Below, piece after piece: positions 1-9,893 of a stretch of 32,863 nt of DNA. The stretch spans positions 1-32,863 of the forward strand of contig JAAELU010000567.1 of the NCBI GenBank assembly GCA_024226255.1, read 5' to 3'. A model generated the notes under the pieces. It was not told the origin of the DNA. It searched no databases and was given only the letters and a program-made list of their open reading frames with translations. Source of the stretch: a bacterium. GTDB lineage: Bacteria; Actinomycetota; Acidimicrobiia; Spongiisociales; UBA5794. Positions within the stretch are counted from its first letter, which is position 1. The number at the start of each line of letters is the position of its first letter. The position numbers and the translations under genes were made by a program.

Positions 1-1731
1 CTCGGTTGTAGTCGACGCCCACATTGAACGTGAACCTGAGCCGAGCGAAACGGTCATCCAGTCCGAGACCACTTCATCGCTACCCGAATTCCAGTTAGCC
101 AGCACGTAGCCGTCTGCTCCGTAGGTCCCAACCCAATCACCCTGGACGCCGGGACCGAAGTCGGGAGGCACTGATACCTCCGCGGACGTGTTCGCCGTAG
201 CGCCTTCGTTGTCCGTGACAGTTAGAACTACTTCAAAGGTTCCTTCGGTGAGGTAGGTGTGGCTCGGGTTTTGCTGCGTGCTTGTGGAGCTGTCTCCGAA
301 GTCCCACGACCAGTTCACGATGGACCCATCCGGTTCCCAAGTCGTGTCGACGAAATCGCATGTGAGAAGGTCGCAGCTCGAGTCAAAGGCGGCGATGGGT
401 GGGATATTCCCGCCGCCGGTGCCCACCGCAACCGCAACCTCAACGGCGCGTTTGGCATTGACCAACGGTTCTCCGACGCCGTCTGGATCGCCAGGCCACA
501 CTTCGCCGGAACATGTCGCCCCGCCCGGATTGACCGAACCAGATGGGCACTCACCGCTGAGCTGCAGCAGCGCCATCAAGGTGGGAGCGGCGAGTGTCGG
601 CTCGGCCGACAACATGGCCGCAACCACACCGGAGACGTGGGGAGCAGCCATCGAAGTACCGCTCTTCTCGCCGTAGCCTCCGCCGGGCACCGTTGACAGG
701 ATCGGATCGCCTGGCGCGATCACGTCGACACTTGGTCCGTAGTTGCTGAAGTACGCGAATTCGTCATCGCAGAAGATGAAGATGAGAAGACATCCACCGA
801 GGCCGCCTGGAACGCCATCGAGGTCGGTCAAAGCGGACACCGATATGACCTCATCGAACACGGCAGGAATAAACTGTTCGGCCGAGCCGGAATTGTTGCC
901 CGCGGCAGCCACTGCGATCACTCCGAGATCGGTCAGGTCACAGATCGCCTCGTGGATCGCGTCAGAAGTGACGCTGTCGTCACACGTTGAATCCGAACCC
1001 GCCTCGCCGAAGCTCATGTTGGCCACGGTTGGGACCCCGTCAGCCGCCAAGCCCGCCACGTAATTGATACCGCACAGAACCTGAGCTGTGGTCGCGTTGC
1101 CGGTTGCATCGAACGCTTTGACCGCGACCAGGCTCGCCTCAGGGGCAACTCCAACCACACCTGTTCCGTTGAGGGATGCGCCGACGATTCCGGCCACGTG
1201 GGTACCGTGGCTGTTGTCGTCGTCTGCGCTGGCACCTGGTGTGACACAGTTGTAGCCAGCTGCGGCGTCGATGTTCGCCACGAGATCAGGGTGGTCGAGG
1301 TCGATGCCCGAATCGATTACCGCAACGCGGATGCCGGCACCGCGAAATGTACCGCCGGCGAGGTCGTGCAGCTCATCGCCGGAGATTCTGGCGACGCCAT
1401 TCTGAACCTCCTGCAGCCGGAATAACTGGTCTGGTGCCACCGAGCTGACGTGAGGATTCTTCCGGAGAGCGGCGGCCGCCTGGGACGATCCAACGAACGA
1501 GAAGCCTCCGAGGACGTTCTCGAAGACGAATCCAGCTTTGCCGCCAACGCCACGCGCCAATGCGTGAGATACCTGGCCGGGTTGGGCACCCTCATTGAGG
1601 GTGACGATCCAATTCGTCTGCTCTGCGGTCGCCTCGGCCGGCTCGAAGGGCTCGAGTGGGTCGGCTGCGGCAGGGACCACCATCGTGAACACCAAGAGAC
1701 CAGCAAGAAACGTGACGATCGACGTCCGCAT
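1..1731 (-). CDS. Subtilisin-like S8 serine protease with signal peptide and PKD-like domain (C-terminus runs off window start)
   Basis: Minus-strand reading from ATG at 1731 (preceded by GGAGG) gives MRTSIVTFLAGLLVFTMVVPAAA..., with catalytic motifs VIDSGIDLDHPD, NSHGTHVAG and GTSMAAPHVSG, then a PKD-like IVNWSWDFGDSSTSTQNPSHTY. Open through position 1, so the ORF track does not list it. Confidence 0.93.
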   Translation of the reverse strand, partial: MRTSIVTFLAGLLVFTMVVPAAADPLEPFEPAEATAEQTNWIVTLNEGAQPGQVSHALARGVGGKAGFVFENVLGGFSFVGSSQAAAALRKNPHVSSVAPDQLFRLQEVQNGVARISGDELHDLAGGTFRGAGIRVAVIDSGIDLDHPDLVANIDAAAGYNCVTPGASADDDNSHGTHVAGIVGASLNGTGVVGVAPEASLVAVKAFDATGNATTAQVLCGINYVAGLAADGVPTVANMSFGEAGSDSTCDDSVTSDAIHEAICDLTDLGVIAVAAAGNNSGSAEQFIPAVFDEVISVSALTDLDGVPGGLGGCLLIFIFCDDEFAYFSNYGPSVDVIAPGDPILSTVPGGGYGEKSGTSMAAPHVSGVVAAMLSAEPTLAAPTLMALLQLSGECPSGSVNPGGATCSGEVWPGDPDGVGEPLVNAKRAVEVAVAVGTGGGNIPPIAAFDSSCDLLTCDFVDTTWEPDGSIVNWSWDFGDSSTSTQQNPSHTYLTEGTFEVVLTVTDNEGATANTSAEVSVPPDFGPGVQGDWVGTYGADGYVLANWNSGSDEVVSDWMTVSLGSGSRSMWASTTTE

Positions 1732-1951
1732 ATTCCCCTCCGCGCCTGCGGCAACTGCGCGAATCGGTATGACCCGCGACTGCAAAGAGTGGCCGTACAA
1801 GCACCTCCAAGACTACCGACGGCATCAGCAGCTGGTCAATGGGTCGTCCGCCCCTGAATCTCGCCTGAGCAGGCGGGTGGTCGAGCTCTTCTCGACGCGT
1901 CGTGGAGGCCGGCGAACCGGCCCCCACGTCCATGCGTCGACCGACGCGGAT

Positions 1952-2881
1952 TCACTGTGTCTCGATGGGCTCTCCAGCGCCGGTCCACGCCAGGTAGCTG
2001 CCCGAGAAGCCTCGGACATTGTCGAATCCCAGAATGTGGAAAACTGGGACTGATAGGGCTACACGCCAGCCGGACTTGCAGTACGCAATTACCTGCGTAT
2101 CCGTCGGGATGTCAGCAACGTTGTTGCCGATTTCGCGCAGCGTGATGTTGGTTGCCGGGGCAATAAAGCCCTCGGCGTATTCGGCAGGCGTGCGGACGTC
2201 GATGACTGCGGATCCGGCTGCGATAGCGGCCTTGACTGTTTCAACGTCACCGGCTGTCAGCCAGCCCTCGGGGAGGGTGGTGAGGAAGTCGTTGACGGCC
2301 GTGTACATCTCAGGTGCCATTTCGGGAACCTCGTAGGCCGCGGCGGCGACTGTGCCGGTCGAGATCTCCTCTCCAGCGGCAGTCCAGCCGTTCCATCCCG
2401 GGGGATAGGCGAGGACGTTGTCGTATCCGAGCATGCGCAGCGAGGATGTGGCCAAACCGGCTCGCCAGCCCGACTTGCAGTACACAAACACTTGGGTGTC
2501 GGCCGGAATCATCTCCAGGTTCTCACCGAGCGTTCGCAGCGGAATGTTGATCGCATCCAGGATGTGACCCTCGGCATACTCGCCGGTCTCGCGGACGTCG
2601 ATCACCAGGGCATTGCTGGCGGCTACGGCGTCCTTGAATGCGGTGGTATCTCCAACAGCCATGTAGCCCTCAGGGATCGTTGCCGCGTAGTCGGCGACGG
2701 CGGCGACGAGGTCGAAGGTAGCGACTGTGGTTGGGGCTGCAGTCGTTGCCGGAGCCTCGGTTGTCGTTGCCAGCGGCGCGTCAGCAGTTGTATCCGAAGC
2801 GTCATCGCCACCGCACGAGGCGGCCACGAGGGCGAGAGCAACCAAAAGGCCGGTCACGGTCTTGCGACGGAGGATTTTCAT
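1952..2881 (-). CDS. Secreted lipoprotein with two tandem rhodanese domains
   Basis: Lipobox LALVAASCGGDD, Thr/Ala-rich linker, two rhodanese repeats each with an intact CKSGWR loop (VFVYCKSGWRAG and VIAYCKSGWRVA). Confidence 0.9.
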   Translation of the reverse strand: MKILRRKTVTGLLVALALVAASCGGDDASDTTADAPLATTTEAPATTAAPTTVATFDLVAAVADYAATIPEGYMAVGDTTAFKDAVAASNALVIDVRETGEYAEGHILDAINIPLRTLGENLEMIPADTQVFVYCKSGWRAGLATSSLRMLGYDNVLAYPPGWNGWTAAGEEISTGTVAAAAYEVPEMAPEMYTAVNDFLTTLPEGWLTAGDVETVKAAIAAGSAVIDVRTPAEYAEGFIAPATNITLREIGNNVADIPTDTQVIAYCKSGWRVALSVPVFHILGFDNVRGFSGSYLAWTGAGEPIETQ

Positions 2882-2941
2882 TGGTTTCCTTTCTTACGGT
2901 GAGCGCCGAAACTGGTTCTGACGCCGAAGTCTGTGTAGGTC

Positions 2942-3625
2942 CTAGGTTTGTGGGGCCGGTTGTTCTTCTTTTTCGATTTGGGGCTCCTCCTCGGCGTGCT
3001 CGATTTCCTCCACCCACTTGGAGTGTTCGAGCCGCGCCTCGTCCTCATCCACGTATCCGGTCGTCATGGACGACATTGCCTTGTAGACGTACGTGAAATA
3101 GAGGTGGCCGACCAGCAGGAGGGTCAGTGCCAGCATCGAGAGGTCGTGTATCACTGCGGTCCAAGCCAGTCCGGTGGCCCCCAACGTGGGCTTGATGAAC
3201 CACATAGCCAACCCGGACAACACGATCGACAGCGAGATGACGATCACTGCCCCGTGGTGGAGCTTCTGGCCTGCATTGAGGCGACCCTGGGGCGGCATCT
3301 CGGCGGCATGGCCCATTGCATAGCGGTACATGTGCTTGAACCAGGAGATGTCGTCGCGGTCGTACCTGAACGTCTCGCGGAGGAGCTCTTTGGCCCCTTC
3401 GCGATCTGCCAGCAGGTATGCGACCGGGACAAGCATGAATGCGATCGCTCCGACCCGGTGGAGCCATCGCGAGTTACCGCCCACAGCCAAGAACGACAAC
3501 GGACCCCACAGCAGGACCATCCCCGTCAGTAGCAGCAGAATGAACGAACTCGCCAGAAGGGCATGAACAAATCGTTGGTTGCGTCGGTAGCGCAGGATCT
3601 TGTGGTCGTGGTCATGTTTCGCCAT
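2942..3625 (-). CDS. Cytochrome b subunit, FdnI/formate-dehydrogenase-gamma-like membrane anchor
   Basis: Multiple TM segments with spaced His residues (RFVHALLASS, WLHRVGAIAF, GQKLHHGAV, VGHLYFTYV); PPQGRLNAGQKLHHG motif; begins immediately downstream of the FeS subunit. Confidence 0.85.
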   Translation of the reverse strand: MAKHDHDHKILRYRRNQRFVHALLASSFILLLLTGMVLLWGPLSFLAVGGNSRWLHRVGAIAFMLVPVAYLLADREGAKELLRETFRYDRDDISWFKHMYRYAMGHAAEMPPQGRLNAGQKLHHGAVIVISLSIVLSGLAMWFIKPTLGATGLAWTAVIHDLSMLALTLLLVGHLYFTYVYKAMSSMTTGYVDEDEARLEHSKWVEEIEHAEEEPQIEKEEQPAPQT

Positions 3626-3626
3626 G

Positions 3627-4409
3627 TCAGCCCTCCTCTGATTCGGTCTGGCGGGTCGCCGCTCCCGCGATGGCTACCTCGCCGGCTTCGATGCTGCGTA
3701 GCTCCTGCATGTGGATTCGGCGAGCGATTACCGCAGCAACTCCCGCGGCCACCGCGGTAGCCGCGGTCAGGCCAAGTGATGCCGGTTGCACGATGCCGGT
3801 CCAAAGGCCGGCGGCGATCGGGGGGTCGACGTCGAGCGGCAGGTCCAACTTCTCCGGATCGTCCGGGGTAACGACTATCACGCCAAGGCCCCCAGCCTGG
3901 TCTTCGCCATAGACCTGGGCGTTCGGATAGCGAGTCTTGAGTGCAGCCGCCCGCTGCTTGGCTTCGGCGAGGATCTCGGTGCGTTCGCCAAACTCGAGTG
4001 CCCGGCTGGGGCAGGTGGTAACGCACCACGGTTCGCCGCCGGCCTTGGTGGCGGCAGCACACCCGTCGCATTTGCTCGAGAGACCATCGACCATTCTGGG
4101 TACGCCGTATGGGCACGACTCGACGCAGTAGCTGCATCCGCTACATGCGTCCCGATCGAGTCGGGTCATCCCATCTTCTTTGAAGAGTGCGCCAGTGGGA
4201 CAGACCGCAACGCACGCCGCGTCGGCGCAGTGATAGCAGCGGTGGTTTCCGAAACCACCTTCGAGAATTGGGAAGGTTCCTCTGGTCTGTTCGATCAGCT
4301 GGATGTACTGGGTGCCTTCGTTGAGCTCGTTGCCGACTTTGCAGGCGGCGACGCAGGCTTGGCAGCCGATACAGCGTCCCAGGTCCAACAGGAATGCTAT
4401 TTCAGTCAT
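3627..4409 (-). CDS. 4Fe-4S ferredoxin-type electron-transfer subunit (FdnH/PsrB/DmsB-like)
   Basis: MTEIAFLLDLGRCIGCQACVAACKVGNE..., CYHCADAACVAVCPTGAL, CSGCSYCVESCPYGVP cysteine clusters; C-terminal TM segment. Start set at internal ATG 4409, adjacent to upstream stop. Confidence 0.9.
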   Translation of the reverse strand: MTEIAFLLDLGRCIGCQACVAACKVGNELNEGTQYIQLIEQTRGTFPILEGGFGNHRCYHCADAACVAVCPTGALFKEDGMTRLDRDACSGCSYCVESCPYGVPRMVDGLSSKCDGCAAATKAGGEPWCVTTCPSRALEFGERTEILAEAKQRAAALKTRYPNAQVYGEDQAGGLGVIVVTPDDPEKLDLPLDVDPPIAAGLWTGIVQPASLGLTAATAVAAGVAAVIARRIHMQELRSIEAGEVAIAGAATRQTESEEG

Positions 4410-4410
4410 G

Positions 4411-6705
4411 TCAGACCTCCTTGCGCAATCGAACGAAGTTGACACGCATCCCGGCGCCCCCGCTGATTGGGTCGAGCGCGTACCTGGTCTGGAGCTTCGT
4501 GTCGCTGGCCCCGACGCCGTGGGCTCTGGTCAAGCCGGGGGAATCCTGGCCGAAGCCATGGACCAGGAAGACTGCGTCATCCCGGATGCGTTGGGTGGCC
4601 TTGACCTTGATCGGTCCGCTGGTCGCTCCGTCTTGGTTCTCGAGCCAGACCTCATCGCCGGAGCTGAAACCAGCCGCCGATGCGGCGTCCTCGTTCACCC
4701 AGACCTCGTTCTCGGAATACAGCTCGTTGAGGAGCGGCGTGTTCTGAGTCTTGGCGAAGGTGTGCACCGGGTGGCGGCCGTACAGGAGTCGGAAGAAGCC
4801 GTCGGGCGGTTCCTCAACCGGCTCGAATACCGGCATGGCGTCATGTCCGGCCTCTGCGAGCTGTTCTGAGTAGAACTCGATCTTCTCCGACGGCGTGTGG
4901 AACGGTGACGCTCCCTCGAAGTCCTCGAGGTAGGGCTTTCCGGCCTGGATGATGACTCCGCCACTGTCACGCATCTTCTCCAAGCTCGAGCCGACGGAGC
5001 GCAGCCGAGTGTTGAGGTATTCCTCTGCCGTCTCCCACCTGAAGAAGGAGTCGAGACCGACCCTGAGGCCGAGCTCACGGGCCATCCACCATCCTGGCTT
5101 CGTGTCATAGAGCGGCTCGATAGCCGGCTCTCGCATCGCGATATATGGGGTCTTGTGGGCGACGGCGAACAGCTCGTCATAACGTTCGAGGTAGGTCGCT
5201 TCGGGCAATACGACGTCCGCCCAGGCAACGTGTTCCTGGGGGAGCACATCGATGGCTACCACCAGGTCGAGCGCCTTGAGGGCCTCGATCGTGCGGGGCA
5301 CGTTCGGCACCGAGTTGAGCAGATTCGTCCCATAGACGATCAACCCCTTGATCGGATATGGATCACCGCTGATCATCGGGTCGATCAGCTCCTGCATTGC
5401 AGTGGAGCCCCGCAGGAATGTGTCTCTCGCCCCATCGGCGCGAGCCTTGCCCGTCGGCCCCAAGGGGAGCTCGTCGCTCTCTTCTCCCGGTTCGGCGGAG
5501 CAACCGCCGGAGCTGCCGGCCACTGCAAATGGCGGATGGGGATATGCCTCTAGGTAGGGAGATTTACTGAAGTACATGCCGCCGTGACGCCCGTAGGCTC
5601 CCAGCAGCGCGTTGATCAGATAGGTGGCCCGCATCCGCTGCGTGTCATTGCCGTACCAGACCACGTGGCGACCGGGCATGATCACCGAGCGAGGTTTGCT
5701 GGCGGCCATAACACGGGCAGTGGTGCGAATTTGATCGGCGGACAGGTCGGTTATCGGGGCTGCCCACTCCGGTGTGAATTCGGCCACATGGTCGGCCAGG
5801 GCATCAAAACCTTCGGTCCACTCGGCCACGTACTCGGCGTCGGAGAGACCTTCCGTGATGATGACATTCATCCACGCCAGCAGCAGGGCGGTATCGGTTC
5901 CCGGCTTGATCGGGAGCCAGTGGTCTGCCTTGGCGGCAACGCTGGAGAACCGGGGGTCGACAACGATTACCGAGGCGCCCCTACTCCACGCCGCCGAGAA
6001 GTCTTGCATCACCGTGTTGCGCGTGTCCTCGCCGATGTGGCTGCCGATGAGGGTCAAACACTCGAGCTCGTCCCAGTCGACCGGCTCGTGGCCGCCCACA
6101 CCTAGTCCGTACGTGAGGATGGCGGCTTCCTCGCGCGGTGACAGGCACAGCGAGGAGGACGGTTTGGCTGCATTGGGCGTGCCGAACGCCTGCGCAAAAT
6201 AGTCGGTGAACCAGAACTCTCCCGAGGTGTGGCCGAAGACTGCCAGTGACTCGGGGCCGTGGGTGTCCTTGAGGGTGTTGATCTTGGAGGCGGTGTAGTC
6301 AAGGGCTTCTTCCCAAGTCACTTCGCGGAATTTGCCCTCGCCGCGTTCTCCTGTCCGAATCATCGGAGATTGCAGCCGGTCGGGGTCATAGGCGAAGGAG
6401 ACGCCACCTTGTCCACGGGCACACAGCATGCCGCGGCTCTTCGGGTCGGCCTGGTTGCCATCGATCTTCTGGACTACGCCATCGACGGATTGCACGACCA
6501 CGCCACAGCGCCAGGGGCACATGTCGCAGTAGTTGTAGGTCGTCTTGATCTCACCACGGCGATACCAGGGCGCGGTTCCGTTGGCGAGCGCCAGGCCGTT
6601 CCGGGCCGGGTTGGAAGGTCGCAATCCAACGGCGGCCAGTGTGCCCGCGGCCGTGCCTGATTTCAGGAACGTGCGACGGGTGATTTTGAGCTGGGCGCGA
6701 GCCAT
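4411..6705 (-). CDS. Tat-exported molybdopterin (bis-MGD) oxidoreductase catalytic subunit, polysulfide/thiosulfate-reductase-like, substrate unassigned
   Basis: Tat motif RRTFLKSG near N-terminus; [4Fe-4S] motif CDMCPWRC...GMLCARGQGG; putative Mo-ligand Cys in SSSLCLSPREEA; C-terminal MGD-binding domain. Start set at ATG 6705 rather than the track's 6801. Confidence 0.88.
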   Translation of the reverse strand: MARAQLKITRRTFLKSGTAAGTLAAVGLRPSNPARNGLALANGTAPWYRRGEIKTTYNYCDMCPWRCGVVVQSVDGVVQKIDGNQADPKSRGMLCARGQGGVSFAYDPDRLQSPMIRTGERGEGKFREVTWEEALDYTASKINTLKDTHGPESLAVFGHTSGEFWFTDYFAQAFGTPNAAKPSSSLCLSPREEAAILTYGLGVGGHEPVDWDELECLTLIGSHIGEDTRNTVMQDFSAAWSRGASVIVVDPRFSSVAAKADHWLPIKPGTDTALLLAWMNVIITEGLSDAEYVAEWTEGFDALADHVAEFTPEWAAPITDLSADQIRTTARVMAASKPRSVIMPGRHVVWYGNDTQRMRATYLINALLGAYGRHGGMYFSKSPYLEAYPHPPFAVAGSSGGCSAEPGEESDELPLGPTGKARADGARDTFLRGSTAMQELIDPMISGDPYPIKGLIVYGTNLLNSVPNVPRTIEALKALDLVVAIDVLPQEHVAWADVVLPEATYLERYDELFAVAHKTPYIAMREPAIEPLYDTKPGWWMARELGLRVGLDSFFRWETAEEYLNTRLRSVGSSLEKMRDSGGVIIQAGKPYLEDFEGASPFHTPSEKIEFYSEQLAEAGHDAMPVFEPVEEPPDGFFRLLYGRHPVHTFAKTQNTPLLNELYSENEVWVNEDAASAAGFSSGDEVWLENQDGATSGPIKVKATQRIRDDAVFLVHGFGQDSPGLTRAHGVGASDTKLQTRYALDPISGGAGMRVNFVRLRKEV

Positions 6706-7283
6706 TTTTCTACCTTCTTCGACAGGGGGACAGCCGGCGCCTTGGACGATGGCGTGCGACGGTCGAAAGGTGGAACGGAGAGCCGACCCGCCTGCTTGCA
6801 CTTGCTGCGCAGTCGGCAGCAGTTGCTCACATAGCGGCTCTGATGGTGCGGTCTCCCCGCATCGGTCTGGTGAACTTGGTTTGAGCGTATTGGGGTCCAG
6901 CCGCCGTCAGCCAGAACCCGTCTTGTTGGAGTGTCCATCGAAACAGCTGCATTGTTTCACCGCGACTTTCGACTCTCCAGAGGCAAATGTCCCGAGTCAA
7001 CGGGGTCGCATGGACGTAGTGATTCTGGCCTCTTCGCTGGTACTTTAGTTAGAGATACTTATGTCACACCAGAGCGCAGGTGAAGGAGTGAACGGAGCTG
7101 CGCAGGAGCTACCTAGGAACTGCGCCAGGTCCGGTCGCACCACCTGCCTCATGCCTCACATCTCACATCTGTCTTCTGCCTGATCCTGTTGCGGACAGCT
7201 CACACAAGTCTGGCGTTACCGATTTCGCCCAAGTAGCGGGAGAGATCCAGGTAGATTGACTGCCGCAACTTCCTGGAGGCCCA

Positions 7284-8108
7284 TTGGCTACGCTCGTGGC
7301 GTTCCACGCCCACCCAGATGACGAATCGATCTCGATGGGTGGCACCATGGCCAAAGCCGCTGCGGCCGGCCACAAGGTAGTTGTGGTCACTGCAACCGAT
7401 GGTGCGGTCGGCGAGGTTGCCGATGGGTTTCTCCGCTCGGGTGAGAGTCTCGAGGATCGACGAACGGTCGAGTTGTACAAGGCAGCCGCGATTCTGGGAA
7501 TCGATGGGGCCCTCCAGCTGGGCTACCGGGACTCGGGCATGATGAACACCGAGGACAACGTGCATCCGCAGTGTTTCTGGCAGGCGGATGTGGACGATGC
7601 CGCCACCAAGCTGGCCGGAATCCTGAATGAGGTGGGGACGGACGTTCTCACCGTCTACGACAGCTACGGCGGGTATGGCCACCCAGACCACATCCAGGTA
7701 CATCGAGTCGGGCACGCGGCCGCCCTGCAGGCAGGAGTCGGGCGGGTGTTCGAGGTCTCGATGAATCGTGACCGGATCAAAACAATGCAAGCGATGCAAC
7801 CGGACGAGGGTGAAGGTTCCGATCGGGGACCCCGGGATGATGATGATCGATTCGACATTGACAAGATCGGGTTGCCGGAGTCCGAGATCACTACCGCTGT
7901 CGACGTTGCCGATGTCTTGGACACCAAGCGAGCGGCGATGGCGGCTCACGCCAGCCAGATAGGTGAAGACAGCTGGTTCCTGGCTCTGCCACCCGAGGCA
8001 TTTGCCGTGGCGTTCGGCACTGAGTGGTTCCGACAAGTACACCCCGAATTCTCCGGTGATCCAATAGCTGATCGAACCAGTTGGATCCTGGAGGGCCTGC
8101 CTCTCTGA
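7284..8108 (+). CDS. PIG-L family (LmbE/MshB-like) deacetylase
   Basis: FHAHPDDESISMGGTMA zinc-binding motif, GYRDSGM, YGGYGHPDHIQVHRVGHAA. TTG start. Confidence 0.92.
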   Translation: MATLVAFHAHPDDESISMGGTMAKAAAAGHKVVVVTATDGAVGEVADGFLRSGESLEDRRTVELYKAAAILGIDGALQLGYRDSGMMNTEDNVHPQCFWQADVDDAATKLAGILNEVGTDVLTVYDSYGGYGHPDHIQVHRVGHAAALQAGVGRVFEVSMNRDRIKTMQAMQPDEGEGSDRGPRDDDDRFDIDKIGLPESEITTAVDVADVLDTKRAAMAAHASQIGEDSWFLALPPEAFAVAFGTEWFRQVHPEFSGDPIADRTSWILEGLPL

Positions 8109-8128
8109 CCGGCTACGGTGGTGGCCCT

Positions 8129-9832
8129 ATGAGACGCGATTACGAGTTCCTGACGGATCCGGAGACGGCCGAAGTTTTTGTCGGCGTCCGCCTCCGTGGC
8201 GTCGATGTCCTCAAATCGTCCATCCTCAATAAGAGCAACGGCTTCACGGGCAGAGAACGGGAGGAGCTCGGCCTATCTGGGCTACTGCCCGACAGCGTCG
8301 ATGACATCTCGAACCAACTGCTCAGGGTCCAAGCTCAAATGGATCTGAAGACAACTGATCTGGGTCGTCATGTCTACCTGAACGGGCTGCTGGATCGCAA
8401 CACGACTCTGTTCTACAGGTACCTCATCGACAACCTCGAGGACTTGGTTCCCATCATCTACACCCCGACGGTTGCCGAGGCGTCTCTCCACTGGAGTCGA
8501 ATCTTTCGCCGCAGTCGTGGCCTCTACATCACCCCCCGGCATCGAGGATCGATCGCCGGCATTCTCAGAGCTCGTGCCTACGGTGAGCGGCCGATTGTCG
8601 TCGTGACCGACAACGAACGAATCCTCGGCATCGGCGATCAAGGCGCTGGAGGCATGGGTATCCCCGTCGGCAAGCTGGCTCTGTACACGGCGGCCGCCGG
8701 TATCCACCCCGATCGGACTATCCCCATTTGCCTCGACGTCGGCACCAACAACGAGGAGCTGTTGGCCGATCCGTTGTACATCGGCTACCGACACCGGCGC
8801 ATCCGCGGCGACGAATACGACTCGCTGATCGCTGAGTTCGTTGCTGCCCTAAAAGAGGTCCACCCCGGTGCCATTCTGCAGTGGGAGGACTTTGCCAACC
8901 TGACGAGCTTCGCCAACCTTGCCCGCTACCGCGACGAATTGCCGTCGTTCAACGACGACATCCAGGGCACCGCGGCGATGACGGTCGCTGGTTTGATAGC
9001 GGCCGGCCGAGCGTCGAATCACTCCGTCGCCGATCACAGGGTTGTGATCCTCGGATCTGGCTCAGCCGGCGTTGGTATCCACGATCAGATTGTCGCGGCC
9101 CTGGTGGACGCCGGGCTATCCCCTCGAGATGCCCTTGATCGGGTTCTTGTTCTCGACTCACGGGGGCTAGTGGTCGACTCCAGATCTGACCTGACCGATG
9201 TCAAGAAGTCGGTTGCGGTCGACTCGGCGATGACATCGCAGTGGGACGGTGGCCCCCCTTGGAGCCTCGAAGAGGTGGTTGCCAACGCCAAACCGACTGC
9301 CCTCATTGGTGTCAGTGGCCAGCGAGGCGCATTCACGGAGTCTGTCGTAAGGACCGCAGCCGCCGATATCGATCGTCCAGTGATCATGCCGATGTCGAAC
9401 CCGACATCCCATGCCGAGGCGACTCCTGCCGACATCATCAAGTGGACCGAAGGACGGGCTCTGGTAGCGACCGGTAGTCCATTCCCGCCGGTTCTCGAAG
9501 GGCACACAATCCATCGGATTGGGCAGGCCAACAACGTTTTTATCTTCCCCGGGATGGGACTCGGAGCGTTGGCGGCTCGGGCTACCAAGGTCACCGACGG
9601 CATGTTCCTGGCTGCAGCCAAGGCGTTGGCCGCCTCATTGTCGAAGTCGACTCTTGACGCTGGATCGCTCTATCCGCCCATCGGTCAGGTCCGTCAGGTG
9701 TCGAAGGTGGTGGCCACTGCGGTGTTCGCTCAGGCGGTCGCGGAGGGCGTCGGTGAGCCGGTTGCCGACATCAACACTGCTGTCGACGCCGAGATGTGGG
9801 ACCCCGAGTACCTTTCCTATCGGGCCATCTAA
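8129..9832 (+). CDS. NAD-dependent malic enzyme
   Basis: LLDRNTTLFYRYLIDNLEDLVPIIYTPTVAEA, GIPVGKLALYTAAAGI, QWEDFAN, DDIQGTAAMTVAGL motifs. Start set at ATG 8129. Confidence 0.94.
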   Translation: MRRDYEFLTDPETAEVFVGVRLRGVDVLKSSILNKSNGFTGREREELGLSGLLPDSVDDISNQLLRVQAQMDLKTTDLGRHVYLNGLLDRNTTLFYRYLIDNLEDLVPIIYTPTVAEASLHWSRIFRRSRGLYITPRHRGSIAGILRARAYGERPIVVVTDNERILGIGDQGAGGMGIPVGKLALYTAAAGIHPDRTIPICLDVGTNNEELLADPLYIGYRHRRIRGDEYDSLIAEFVAALKEVHPGAILQWEDFANLTSFANLARYRDELPSFNDDIQGTAAMTVAGLIAAGRASNHSVADHRVVILGSGSAGVGIHDQIVAALVDAGLSPRDALDRVLVLDSRGLVVDSRSDLTDVKKSVAVDSAMTSQWDGGPPWSLEEVVANAKPTALIGVSGQRGAFTESVVRTAAADIDRPVIMPMSNPTSHAEATPADIIKWTEGRALVATGSPFPPVLEGHTIHRIGQANNVFIFPGMGLGALAARATKVTDGMFLAAAKALAASLSKSTLDAGSLYPPIGQVRQVSKVVATAVFAQAVAEGVGEPVADINTAVDAEMWDPEYLSYRAI

Positions 9833-9893
9833 CTGCCTAGAGGACCCGCGGTAGATGGTGGTTGGGCGTTCGCTGGAGATCCGATTGATCCTG

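Noticed and set aside
257-1857. Plus-strand and alternate-frame ORFs over the protease gene
   Set aside because: Low-complexity Arg/Pro/Ser-rich translations antisense to a clear S8 protease; typical high-GC shadow ORFs.
4303-6660. Long plus-strand ORFs opposite the molybdoenzyme (e.g. 4303..4869, 5584..6105)
   Set aside because: Antisense shadows of a well-supported CDS; no recognisable motifs.
7200-8042. 280-aa minus-strand ORF opposite the PIG-L deacetylase
   Set aside because: Sense-strand protein has clear catalytic motifs; the antisense ORF has none.
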